Shown one piece after another: positions 57,896-64,000 of a DNA stretch of 64,000 bases. This stretch comes from Hymenobacter sp. CRA2 (GTDB lineage Bacteria; Bacteroidota; Bacteroidia; Cytophagales; Hymenobacteraceae), in the NCBI RefSeq assembly GCF_002007105.1, contig NZ_MVBC01000018.1, positions 1 to 64,000 on the forward strand. The letters run 5' to 3'. Numbering within the stretch: position 1 is the stretch's first letter; the number at the start of each line of letters is the position of its first letter. Below the pieces are notes generated by a model, which made no database searches, was not told where the DNA came from, and was given only the letters and a program-made list of their open reading frames with translations. Made by a program: the position numbers and the translations under genes.

Positions 57896-58444
57896 ATGAT
57901 TCAGCTTATTGGTTTGGCGGGAAAACGAGGCAGCGGCAAAGACACTGTTGCCCGCCTCGTGCAGCAGTTGCAGCCCGGCCGCAGCTGGGAAGTCCGCTCC
58001 TTTGGCGACGCCATCAAGGGCGTGTGCGCCGTGCTCAGCGGCGAATCCCCTGCGCCTTACTACACGCAGCCCGGCAAAGCCAAACTGATTCCCACCTATG
58101 GCCTTACGCGTGGCGAGCTGCTGCAGCAAGTCGGCGCCGCCCTGCGCGCTTGGCGCGGCCCCATCTGGATTGAGGCGCTGATGGCAGGCTTGCCCACCGA
58201 CCATCCCGTCATCGTGGCCGACCTGCGCTTTCCCGACGAAGCCGATGCCATCCGGGCGCGCGGCGGCGTGGTGTGGCGCGTGGAGGGCGACCCGCTCCGC
58301 CAGCGCGGCGACGGCACCCGCGACGACGCGCACCCCAGCGAAACCGCGCTGGACGATTACGCCAATTACGATGCGGTACTGCACAACACCGGCTCTTTGG
58401 CCGAGCTAAAGGCGCAGGTGCAGCAACTGCTGTCTGATAAATAA
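57896..58444 (+). CDS. P-loop nucleotide kinase, dNMP-kinase-like, 182 aa
   Basis: The P-loop LIGLAGKRGSGKDTVARLVQ opens the protein. The pattern of a lid helix and VIVADLRFPDEADAIRARGG, with GVVWRVEGDP, resembles deoxynucleoside monophosphate kinases of the phage T4 gp1 type. The DDAHPSETALDDY segment is characteristic of this group, which in many bacteria is chromosomal and uncharacterised. Phosphorylation of a dNMP is the expected activity, not proven. It is soluble, and a long hairpin terminator follows it. Confidence 0.85.
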   Translation: MIQLIGLAGKRGSGKDTVARLVQQLQPGRSWEVRSFGDAIKGVCAVLSGESPAPYYTQPGKAKLIPTYGLTRGELLQQVGAALRAWRGPIWIEALMAGLPTDHPVIVADLRFPDEADAIRARGGVVWRVEGDPLRQRGDGTRDDAHPSETALDDYANYDAVLHNTGSLAELKAQVQQLLSDK

Positions 58445-58456
58445 CCTCAGCGCAAA

Positions 58457-58504
58457 AAGCAACAGCGGCCCGGCGAGTAAATTCGCCGGGCCGCTGTTGC
58501 TTTC
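58457..58504. terminator. 20-bp perfect hairpin terminator
   Basis: Arms 58457-58476 and 58483-58502 pair perfectly with a 6-nt loop (GTAAAT) and a short T-run follows. It lies between the kinase-like gene and the DUF2892 gene on the opposite strand. Confidence 0.8.
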
Positions 58505-58536
58505 AGATTCCCAGGGCCAACCATTTGCAAGCGCAG

Positions 58537-58764
58537 CTACTCGAAGTACTGCGCCGATTCGTCCTCTGGGTTAGTTGAGATGTCGAGGATGGCGTAGATG
58601 GGGCAGTACCCCAAGGCACCGGTCAGCAGGAGCGCGCCGCCCAGCAGGTACAGCAGCACGTCAACGGCAAAGCTCACCTCAAAGGGCAACGCAGCTAGGA
58701 CTATCATTACCAGCCCCAGTACTCCCCGCACGATGCGGTCCGACTTTCCTAGATTCTTGTGCAT
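58537..58764 (-). CDS. DUF2892 small membrane protein, 75 aa
   Basis: The start at 58764 (MHKNLGKSDRIVRGVLGLVM) fits the family; a longer frame upstream is rejected. Two hydrophobic helices (IVRGVLGLVMIVLAALPF and VDVLLYLLGGALLLTGALGY) are followed by CPIYAILDIST, the DUF2892 hallmark also found at the end of rhodanese proteins such as YgaP. It is an inner-membrane protein of unknown role. The promoter region upstream is AT-rich. Confidence 0.88.
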   Translation of the reverse strand: MHKNLGKSDRIVRGVLGLVMIVLAALPFEVSFAVDVLLYLLGGALLLTGALGYCPIYAILDISTNPEDESAQYFE

Positions 58765-58879
58765 GACGGTATCAGGCTTTGAGGTGAAACACTTACAGTA
58801 ATTTACTGATTTATTTCGCATTATATATCAATCATTTACAATAAACCCACGAAGCTTACCTCAGACCCGCGAAACGCAG

Positions 58880-58938
58880 AAACGGCAGCTGCGCTCCGTA
58901 CCGCGTGGTGACTTCGGTACCGGGCGCGGCTGCCGTTT
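58880..58938. terminator. Hairpin terminator between two small genes
   Basis: AAACGGCAGCTGCGC / GCGCGGCTGCCGTTT is a 15-bp stem with one mismatch and a 29-nt loop. It lies downstream of the lipoprotein gene, on whose strand a T-run follows. Confidence 0.6.
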
Positions 58939-58965
58939 ATTAGTAGTGCCGCTGGAGTGGTGCTC

Positions 58966-59163
58966 CTACCCTTCCGGGTCAATCTTCCTGTCCTCGCTGT
59001 TGGCCGCGGGGCCATCGTTGGCGCTGGTGGAGTCGCGGCTGACGGCGGTGCCGCCAGCCGAACCTTCCGAGCCACTTTGGCTTTGCTGGTTGTTCTGGCC
59101 GTTGCCGCAGGCGCTCAGCAGCGCCAAGACCACTACGGCGGGCAATAAGATCAAGCGTTTCAT
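58966..59163 (-). CDS. Small lipoprotein, 65 aa
   Basis: MKRLILLPAVVVLALLSAC forms a lipoprotein signal with LSAC as lipobox and Cys at residue 19. The mature part is a short, disordered Ser/Gly/Asn/Gln-rich chain (QNNQQSQSGSEGSAGGTAVS) ending in a charged segment. No fold is predicted. It is probably anchored in a membrane and facing the periplasm. Confidence 0.7.
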   Translation of the reverse strand: MKRLILLPAVVVLALLSACGNGQNNQQSQSGSEGSAGGTAVSRDSTSANDGPAANSEDRKIDPEG

Positions 59164-59316
59164 AACGTGAGGGGTAAAGGTAAAACCTGGAGAAATGCGC
59201 CAGGCGCAGCTTTATTTACGCCGGCAGCGGGGGCTTGTTTATCGTTCAGCTGCTGCCAAGCTCAAGCCCCATTAACATATAAAAAACACAAAATCAATTA
59301 TTTATCCCGCATATAA

Positions 59317-62187
59317 TTATTTTCCAAACTGCCGCACGTTGTAAGTAAAGCTCAGCAGAAAGTAGCGCGCGAGTACCTTGCTGCGCACGTCTTCCAGGTA
59401 GGTATCGGTGACGTTGCGCACCACGCTGCGGTTTTGCTTGAGCAGGTCATAGGCCTGCAGCTTTAGCTCGCCCTGCTTGTTCTTGAATAGCTGCCGGGCC
59501 AGGGCTACGTTCCACAGGGCCACGCCCTGGTTGTAGCCCGCCGCGCGGCCGGCGTAGCGCGTCAGCCACAGGTCGCTGCTGACCACCCAACGGCCCGGTA
59601 GCTGGTAGTACAGGTCGGCTTCCAGCGTGTGCGTCCAGTACGCGGTGTTTTGCTGGGGCAGCAGGGCGTAGTGCGCGTCCTGGTAGGTGGTATTGGCGGA
59701 GAGGCCGAATTCCAGCTGGTCGTTGAAAGCGGTGTTCACGCCCAGGCCCTGGCCCAGGCTCCAGTTGCGGGCCTCGTTCCACTGCTCGTTCACCAGGCTG
59801 CGGCTGCGGGTGAGGTTGGCGTTGGTGGTCAGGTTCAGGTTCAGCTTGTGCCAGCCCAAGCGCTGGCCCAGCGAGAGGAAGCCGTTGAGCGTGCGGTAAC
59901 CGTCGGCGTTGACGGGGCGGGTGGTTTGCACGCCGCGGGCGTCAAAGGTGGTCGAGGACACGATGCGGTTCTGCACCTCGTTGGCGCTGAGCATGCCGAA
60001 CACGCTGCGGTTATTCACGGCGCTGAACTGCTGGTAGGTGGCCGAGAGCGTGTGATAGTACTCGGGGCGCAGCGCGGGGTTGCCCAGGCGCACGCTCAGC
60101 GGGTTGGTGTTGTCGGCTACGGGTTGCAGCTGGGTGGCGGTGGGCGCCTGCAGGCGGGTGCGGTAGTTCAGGCGCAGGGTGCGGCTGCGCGAGCCGTTCC
60201 AGGTAAACATGCCGTTGGGCAGCAGTGTGCGGTAGCGGCGCGCGAGGCTGGTGTCAGCGCTTTGGTTGTCCACGCCGAGGGTGGACTGCTGGGCGTCGAG
60301 GCCGAGGGCGTAGCCGTAGCGTAGGCGGCGCGTTTGCCAGGTCAGGCCGGCGCGCTGGGTCTGGAAGCGGCTGCTGAAGCGGTTGCTCAAGGCGGCGTTG
60401 GCCAAGTCGTAGCCAGCAGTGCCCTCGTCGAAATCGGCTACCTCGCGGGCGGCGCGGCTGCGGCTGTCGGCGGCGTTGTAGTGGAATTCCAGCTTCTGCT
60501 GCAGGCTCAACGGCTCCACGTAGGCCAGGTTCAGTGCCTGGGTGCGGGCCGGGTAGTCCTGGCCGATACGCTGGTTGAGGCCGGTGGTACGCACGGTGCC
60601 GTCGGCGGCGAAGAAGGTGTTATCGGCCTGGTTGAAGGCGGTGCCGTCCTGGTTGTTGAGCACCGCGCTCAGGTTGGCCGAGAGCGTGCGGCCGGGCTTG
60701 GCAAACTTGCGCATCAGCAGCAGGCTACCGTTGCCCCAGAGGTTATCGGCCGAGGCCTCGTAGCGGCTCAGGCTCTGGTTGAGCAGGCGCCCATTCACGG
60801 CCGACTGCTGGGCGCTGGTGCGCAGCTGGTCGGTGCTCTGCCACCACAGCGCGGGCGTAAAGCGCAGTGAGGTGAGCGAGTCGAGCTTGTAGTCGAGGCG
60901 GAAGTTGAGGCGCTGGCTGAGCGTGCGGGTGCGGGCCGCGGCTTGCTGGTCGGTGACGAGCGGTGGGGTGGCCTCGCCGGTGCCGGAGGCAGCGCCCACC
61001 ACGTTTTCGCGGCGGCTGAGCTGCTCGGTCCGCTGGGTGCTGCGCGAGGCCAGGTAGCTGGTGGCCACCTCGGCGCGCTTGCCCCAGGCGTCGCGGTAGT
61101 TCAGCCCGCCGGCCAAGGATTCGGTGATGCCGTTGGGCTGGTTGTTGCCGCCGCTGCCCAGGCTGCTCCCGCCGCCCCGGCCGCCCTGCATCACCATCAC
61201 GGGGCCACCGCCGCCCGGCCCGCCCACGCCGCCGAAACCGCCGGGCAGGCTGCCGGTATTGGCGCTGGGGCCGTTGCTCAGGTCACTGGCCGCAGGGCCA
61301 CCATTGTCGCTGAAGCCTTGCTGGTTCAGGTTATTAGCTTGGCCCAGGGCTGAAATCTGCCGGCCGTTGTTGAAGCGGTTCAGGCCCAGCTGCGCGCGGT
61401 AGCGCCCGTCGGTACCGGCGCCGAGGGATTCAGTGCCGAAGTAGCCCTTGCGCTTGTCGCGCTTGGTGACGAGGTTGATGGTTTTCTGCTGCTGGCCGTC
61501 GTCGATGCCCGAAAAGGCGGCCTGGTCGCTCTGTTGGTTGTAGAGCTGCACCTGGTCGATGATGTTGGCCGGCAGGTTGCGGGTGGCCATCTTGGGGTCG
61601 TCGCCAAAGAAGGGCTTGCCGTCGACGAGCACGCGCTGCACCGTCTGGCCCTGGGCGCGGATGGTGCCGTCGCGGTCGACCTGCACGCCGGGCAGCTTCT
61701 TGAGCAGGGATTCTACGGCGGCGTTGGGCTGGGTTTTGAAGGCGCGGGCGTTGAAGGCCAGCGTATCGCCCTGCACCGACACCGGGGCGCGCTCCTGCTG
61801 CACCACCACTTCGCCCAGCGTCTGGGCCACGGGCCGCAGGCGCAGCGTGCCGAGCTCGGCCGTGGGCGCCGCGGCCGTCAGGCTGACGGGCAGCAGCTTG
61901 CTTTTGTAGCCCAGAAAGGTCAGCAGCAGAAAGTAGCGGCCCGGCGCCACGTTGCGCAGCGTGAAGCGGCCGTCGCCGTCGGTGATAGTGAAGGTCAGGT
62001 ACGAGGAGTCGCGGGCCGCCAGCAGCGACACCGAGGCCTCGCGCAGCTCTTTGCCGCTCAGCGAATCGGCCACGGCGCCCAGGATCTGGCCGTTGCCGCC
62101 GCTGCGCGTGGGGGCCGCGGGTTGCTGGGCCTGGGCGGTCAGCACCCCGACGCCGAGCAAAACGAGAATGAGTAACAGGTAGCGCAT
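59317..62187 (-). CDS. Outer-membrane beta-barrel protein, TonB-receptor-like, 956 aa
   Basis: The start at 62187 gives a signal peptide, MRYLLLILVLLGVGVLTAQA. A CarboxypepD_reg-like domain occupies residues 30-115 (QILGAVADSLSGKELREASV, RFTLRNVAPGRYFLLLTFLG), then a plug-like region (VESLLKKLPGVQVDRDGTIR, RVLVDGKPFFGDDPKMATRN). A Gly-rich insertion (GGFGGVGGPGGGGPVMVMQG, about residues 305-345) precedes a large barrel of the OMP_b-brl_3 kind. The last strand ends YFLLSFTYNVRQFGK. Such proteins are encoded beside GLPGLI proteins, as here (gene at 62327). Transport or surface assembly is likely, with the substrate unknown. Confidence 0.88.
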   Translation of the reverse strand: MRYLLLILVLLGVGVLTAQAQQPAAPTRSGGNGQILGAVADSLSGKELREASVSLLAARDSSYLTFTITDGDGRFTLRNVAPGRYFLLLTFLGYKSKLLPVSLTAAAPTAELGTLRLRPVAQTLGEVVVQQERAPVSVQGDTLAFNARAFKTQPNAAVESLLKKLPGVQVDRDGTIRAQGQTVQRVLVDGKPFFGDDPKMATRNLPANIIDQVQLYNQQSDQAAFSGIDDGQQQKTINLVTKRDKRKGYFGTESLGAGTDGRYRAQLGLNRFNNGRQISALGQANNLNQQGFSDNGGPAASDLSNGPSANTGSLPGGFGGVGGPGGGGPVMVMQGGRGGGSSLGSGGNNQPNGITESLAGGLNYRDAWGKRAEVATSYLASRSTQRTEQLSRRENVVGAASGTGEATPPLVTDQQAAARTRTLSQRLNFRLDYKLDSLTSLRFTPALWWQSTDQLRTSAQQSAVNGRLLNQSLSRYEASADNLWGNGSLLLMRKFAKPGRTLSANLSAVLNNQDGTAFNQADNTFFAADGTVRTTGLNQRIGQDYPARTQALNLAYVEPLSLQQKLEFHYNAADSRSRAAREVADFDEGTAGYDLANAALSNRFSSRFQTQRAGLTWQTRRLRYGYALGLDAQQSTLGVDNQSADTSLARRYRTLLPNGMFTWNGSRSRTLRLNYRTRLQAPTATQLQPVADNTNPLSVRLGNPALRPEYYHTLSATYQQFSAVNNRSVFGMLSANEVQNRIVSSTTFDARGVQTTRPVNADGYRTLNGFLSLGQRLGWHKLNLNLTTNANLTRSRSLVNEQWNEARNWSLGQGLGVNTAFNDQLEFGLSANTTYQDAHYALLPQQNTAYWTHTLEADLYYQLPGRWVVSSDLWLTRYAGRAAGYNQGVALWNVALARQLFKNKQGELKLQAYDLLKQNRSVVRNVTDTYLEDVRSKVLARYFLLSFTYNVRQFGK

Positions 62188-62196
62188 AAGTTGGGC

Positions 62197-62235
62197 AAAC
62201 CTCACCCCTGGCCCCTCCCCGCGGGAGCGGCCCAA
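62197..62235 (-). repeat. Interspersed repeat family L, short form, reverse orientation
   Basis: In the reverse direction this reads GGGCCGCTCCCGCGGGGAGG, GGCCAGGGGTGAGG and TTTGCCC, a variant of the family L hairpin with a CCCGCGGG centre. It falls in the 5' leader of the outer-membrane barrel gene. Confidence 0.6.
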
Positions 62236-62326
62236 AACCAGCCTTTCACTTCACTCCGGGCGTCGCGGCCCGCGCTGATTTTTGGGGCCCTTCCATGCCA
62301 GGAAAGGGCCAGGTGGTAAGGCCGTT

Positions 62327-63157
62327 TTAGTTGGTGGCGCCGCGGCCTTCGAAGTTTTCCATCATGCGCTGGCGGAAGTCGGCCCGGGCTTTTTCGCGCA
62401 GGTCCTGCAGCTGGGCGGCCGTCACTACCTGAGCCTGGGCCGTGGGGCGCACGTCGGCCTCCTGCACGGGAGCTTTCAGGTCGACTTTCGAGGCCCGAAA
62501 CTGCTCCTGCGAGCCTTCCACGGCCAGCACCACGCCCTTATCGGGCATCAACTCCTTGATGGGCGAGTAGGTGAAGGGCAACTCAGTGGTCACCCACACG
62601 GTGTAGGTTTCCTTGCGGTAGGGCACGGTGGCTTTGCGGCAGGTGTAGCCGGCAATTTTCTTGGTCTGATCCGTCCACTGCCAGCCTTCGGCCTTGGCGA
62701 AGGGCACGTCGCTGCGGTACTCGGTGGTTTGGTTGTCCTTTTTCAGGGCTACCACGGTGGCGTAGGTGCGCTCCTTCTGGTTGAGGTAGACGGCTTCCTC
62801 GAAAGGCCGGCCGAGGTTGGTGGTCTGCGGAGCGCGCATACCGGCCCCGCCTTCACCGCCAGCTACGGTCACGCGCATCATCGCGCCGCTGTTGCTTTCC
62901 TGGGCTTCCTTGCCGTAGTCGCCGGCGAAGGTGAGCGTCTGCCCGAAGGTGCGTACGTCGGGCACGTCGGCCGGCCATTCGGGGGAGCCGGGGCGCACCT
63001 GCTGACCGTTGACGATGATGCGCAGCTGGTTGGGGTCGATGCGGCGCGAGCCTTCGTAGCTGATGCGGCCGGCAGTCTGCGCGTGCAGGTGCTGCACCAC
63101 GCTCAGGCCGGTGATGAGCAACAGAACCAGGAATAAGGTGGTCAGGAGGGCTTTCAT
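62327..63157 (-). CDS. GLPGLI-family secreted protein, 276 aa
   Basis: A signal peptide (LLTTLFLVLLLITGLSVVQH, cleavage near AQT) is followed by a beta-rich protein of the GLPGLI/Porph_ging family (TIGR01200). This is shown by WTDQTKKIAGYTCRKATVPY and YTVWVTTELPFTYSPIKELM followed by PDKGVVLAVE. The PGLPG-type motif of the family is altered here. The protein is periplasmic or surface-exposed. It is upstream of the barrel gene on the same strand, a pairing common in Bacteroidota, and probably in one operon. Confidence 0.88.
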   Translation of the reverse strand: MKALLTTLFLVLLLITGLSVVQHLHAQTAGRISYEGSRRIDPNQLRIIVNGQQVRPGSPEWPADVPDVRTFGQTLTFAGDYGKEAQESNSGAMMRVTVAGGEGGAGMRAPQTTNLGRPFEEAVYLNQKERTYATVVALKKDNQTTEYRSDVPFAKAEGWQWTDQTKKIAGYTCRKATVPYRKETYTVWVTTELPFTYSPIKELMPDKGVVLAVEGSQEQFRASKVDLKAPVQEADVRPTAQAQVVTAAQLQDLREKARADFRQRMMENFEGRGATN

Positions 63158-63219
63158 GGCGGGCTTGGAAAGTTGGGCGTTAATTGATGGTCACAAAGCA
63201 CCGCCAATGGCATGTAAAG

Positions 63220-63244
63220 CACTGTTATCTTGTGTTAAACAGTG
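63220..63244 (+). promoter_or_regulatory. Inverted repeat CACTGTT-N11-AACAGTG with promoter-like element
   Basis: A 7-bp inverted repeat (63220-63226 and 63238-63244) overlaps the promoter-like decamer TGTTATCTTG (63223-63232) in the divergent region between the GLPGLI gene and the sensor kinase. It may be a response-regulator site. Confidence 0.5.
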
Positions 63245-63313
63245 TTAACGGCCGCATCAGGCCGCAATCGGGGTCGTATTTTCGTCGGCACAACGTCTCC
63301 CTTTCCGCCGCCT

Positions 63314-64000
63314 ATGAAACGCCGCATCCGCATCATCTTCTGGCTTATGGCGGCCTGTATTCTGGGCATCAACGGCTTTCAGGCGTACTGGCTCTACAAC
63401 ACCTATGAGCTGACCAACGCCCAATTCAGCCGCACCACCAACGAGGCCCTGCAGGCCGTGGTGCTGCGGCAGCAGGCAGTGGCCCTGCGCCGGCAGTTTG
63501 CCCAGGCCGGCTACCCTAAGTTTCGGATTCAAATCAACGGCGACACGCTGGTCCGCACCGGGCCAGCCACCGAAGAAGATTCGGCGGACCGCGTGGTGAT
63601 TGTGCCCAAAACCAACTCGCCTGATGCTCTGGACGCGTCCAAATCCGGCATTGAGCGCATCATCATCCGCAACCACCGGCCCGACACCGCTCGGAGGAGC
63701 CGCCTGAGTCTGGGGCTGCGCCGGCACAACGGCGGCAAGCCACCCGAAGTAGACCTGCGGCAGCTGGCGGCCGATTACCGCGCCGAGTTGCGCCGCCGCG
63801 ACACCGAAGGCGACTTTGTGCTGGATACCGTGAATATGCTGCGCCCCACCGCCGGCCACGGCCCCGAGCTGGATGCGCCGGCCTCGTATAGCCTTCGAAC
63901 CCAACCCGTACGCCTGCTCGCCCTGGATTTCGACGGCGAGTGGCAGGTGCAGGCGGCGTTTCGGCCGCCCACGTTCTACATTTTGCGGCGCATGGGCGGG
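63314..64000 (+). CDS. Sensor histidine kinase, N-terminal part (cut by window edge)
   Basis: ATG 63314 opens a frame with no stop to base 64000, 229 codons. A first membrane helix, IIFWLMAACILGINGFQAYW, is followed by a helix NTYELTNAQFSRTTNEALQA, which looks like the start of a periplasmic sensor domain. The region to residue 229 is basic and Pro/Arg-rich (RRSRLSLGLRRHNGGKPPEV) with strands near the end. The second membrane helix and kinase domains must lie beyond the window. The assignment rests on the N-terminal architecture and on the divergent GLPGLI/barrel neighbours, with which such kinases often occur. The kinase core itself is not seen. Confidence 0.7.
   Translation, partial: MKRRIRIIFWLMAACILGINGFQAYWLYNTYELTNAQFSRTTNEALQAVVLRQQAVALRRQFAQAGYPKFRIQINGDTLVRTGPATEEDSADRVVIVPKTNSPDALDASKSGIERIIIRNHRPDTARRSRLSLGLRRHNGGKPPEVDLRQLAADYRAELRRRDTEGDFVLDTVNMLRPTAGHGPELDAPASYSLRTQPVRLLALDFDGEWQVQAAFRPPTFYILRRMGG

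Noticed and set aside
55904-58444. Phage remnant because of PDDEXK and dNMP-kinase-like genes
   Set aside because: They are on opposite strands, separated by a hydrolase, with no structural, integrase or lysis genes nearby.
1-64000. CRISPR arrays and tRNA genes
   Set aside because: No regularly spaced direct repeats with unique spacers and no cloverleaf with a TTCGA-type T-loop were found on reading both strands.

Overview
The window is GC-rich DNA from a Bacteroidota chromosome, most likely Hymenobacter or a close relative in the Cytophagales. The lineage call rests on several things in the sequence: a secreted protein with a type-B (CHU_C-like) type IX secretion tail, a GLPGLI-family protein beside an outer-membrane barrel, TonB receptors with an N-terminal carboxypeptidase-regulatory-like domain, TAnnTTTG-type promoters, and dense families of short palindromic intergenic repeats of a kind I associate with Hymenobacter. 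The genes are mostly housekeeping, stress and envelope functions. I see no prophage, CRISPR array, tRNA or rRNA.

Layout. 1-0.5 kb: the tail of an IS5-type transposase next to a low-GC gene remnant. 0.6-8.4 kb: hypothetical, serine hydrolase and lipase-maturation-factor genes separated by a 21-bp minisatellite and nested palindromic repeats. 8.5-15.3 kb: two SDR oxidoreductases, a Crp/Fnr regulator, a structured RNA, two STAS/SpoIIAA-like proteins, a DinB protein, and an RsbQ-like hydrolase translationally coupled to a PAS histidine kinase. 15.6-22.6 kb: a large type IX cargo protein, a methyltransferase, a SulP transporter, an NCS1 transporter, a tiny membrane protein and a second copy of the structured RNA. 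23-33.5 kb: a UvrA2-type ATPase coupled to an unknown protein, MsrB, an LRR-kinase, an M3 peptidase, a two-domain Usp and SelO. 33.8-42.7 kb: small duplicated unknown proteins, a large disordered protein, DinB, ThuA, WYL regulator and CDF genes, a frameshifted acetyltransferase, and an ECF sigma factor with a small partner. 42.7-49.6 kb: ClpP, an HxlR/flavoprotein divergent pair, an amine oxidase, an S1/P1-type nuclease, a HEAT-repeat protein and asparagine synthetase AsnA. 50.1-64 kb: a metal-uptake locus (CNGKC protein, TonB receptor, PepSY protein), exported superoxide dismutase, a PD-(D/E)XK protein, a hydrolase, a dNMP-kinase-like protein, small envelope proteins, and an outer-membrane barrel with GLPGLI protein, divergent from a sensor kinase cut by the window edge.

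Two observations stand out. Upstream of asnA is what looks like a complete ribosome-mediated attenuator: a promoter, a 25-codon leader with seven Asn codons, a hairpin built from those codons, an antiterminator segment and a U8 terminator. Second, two copies of a roughly 120-nt structured RNA, 11 kb apart, share compensatory stem changes, an invariant internal loop and apical loop, their own terminators, and a promoter region conserved in sequence and exact spacing. I do not recognise this RNA as a described family.
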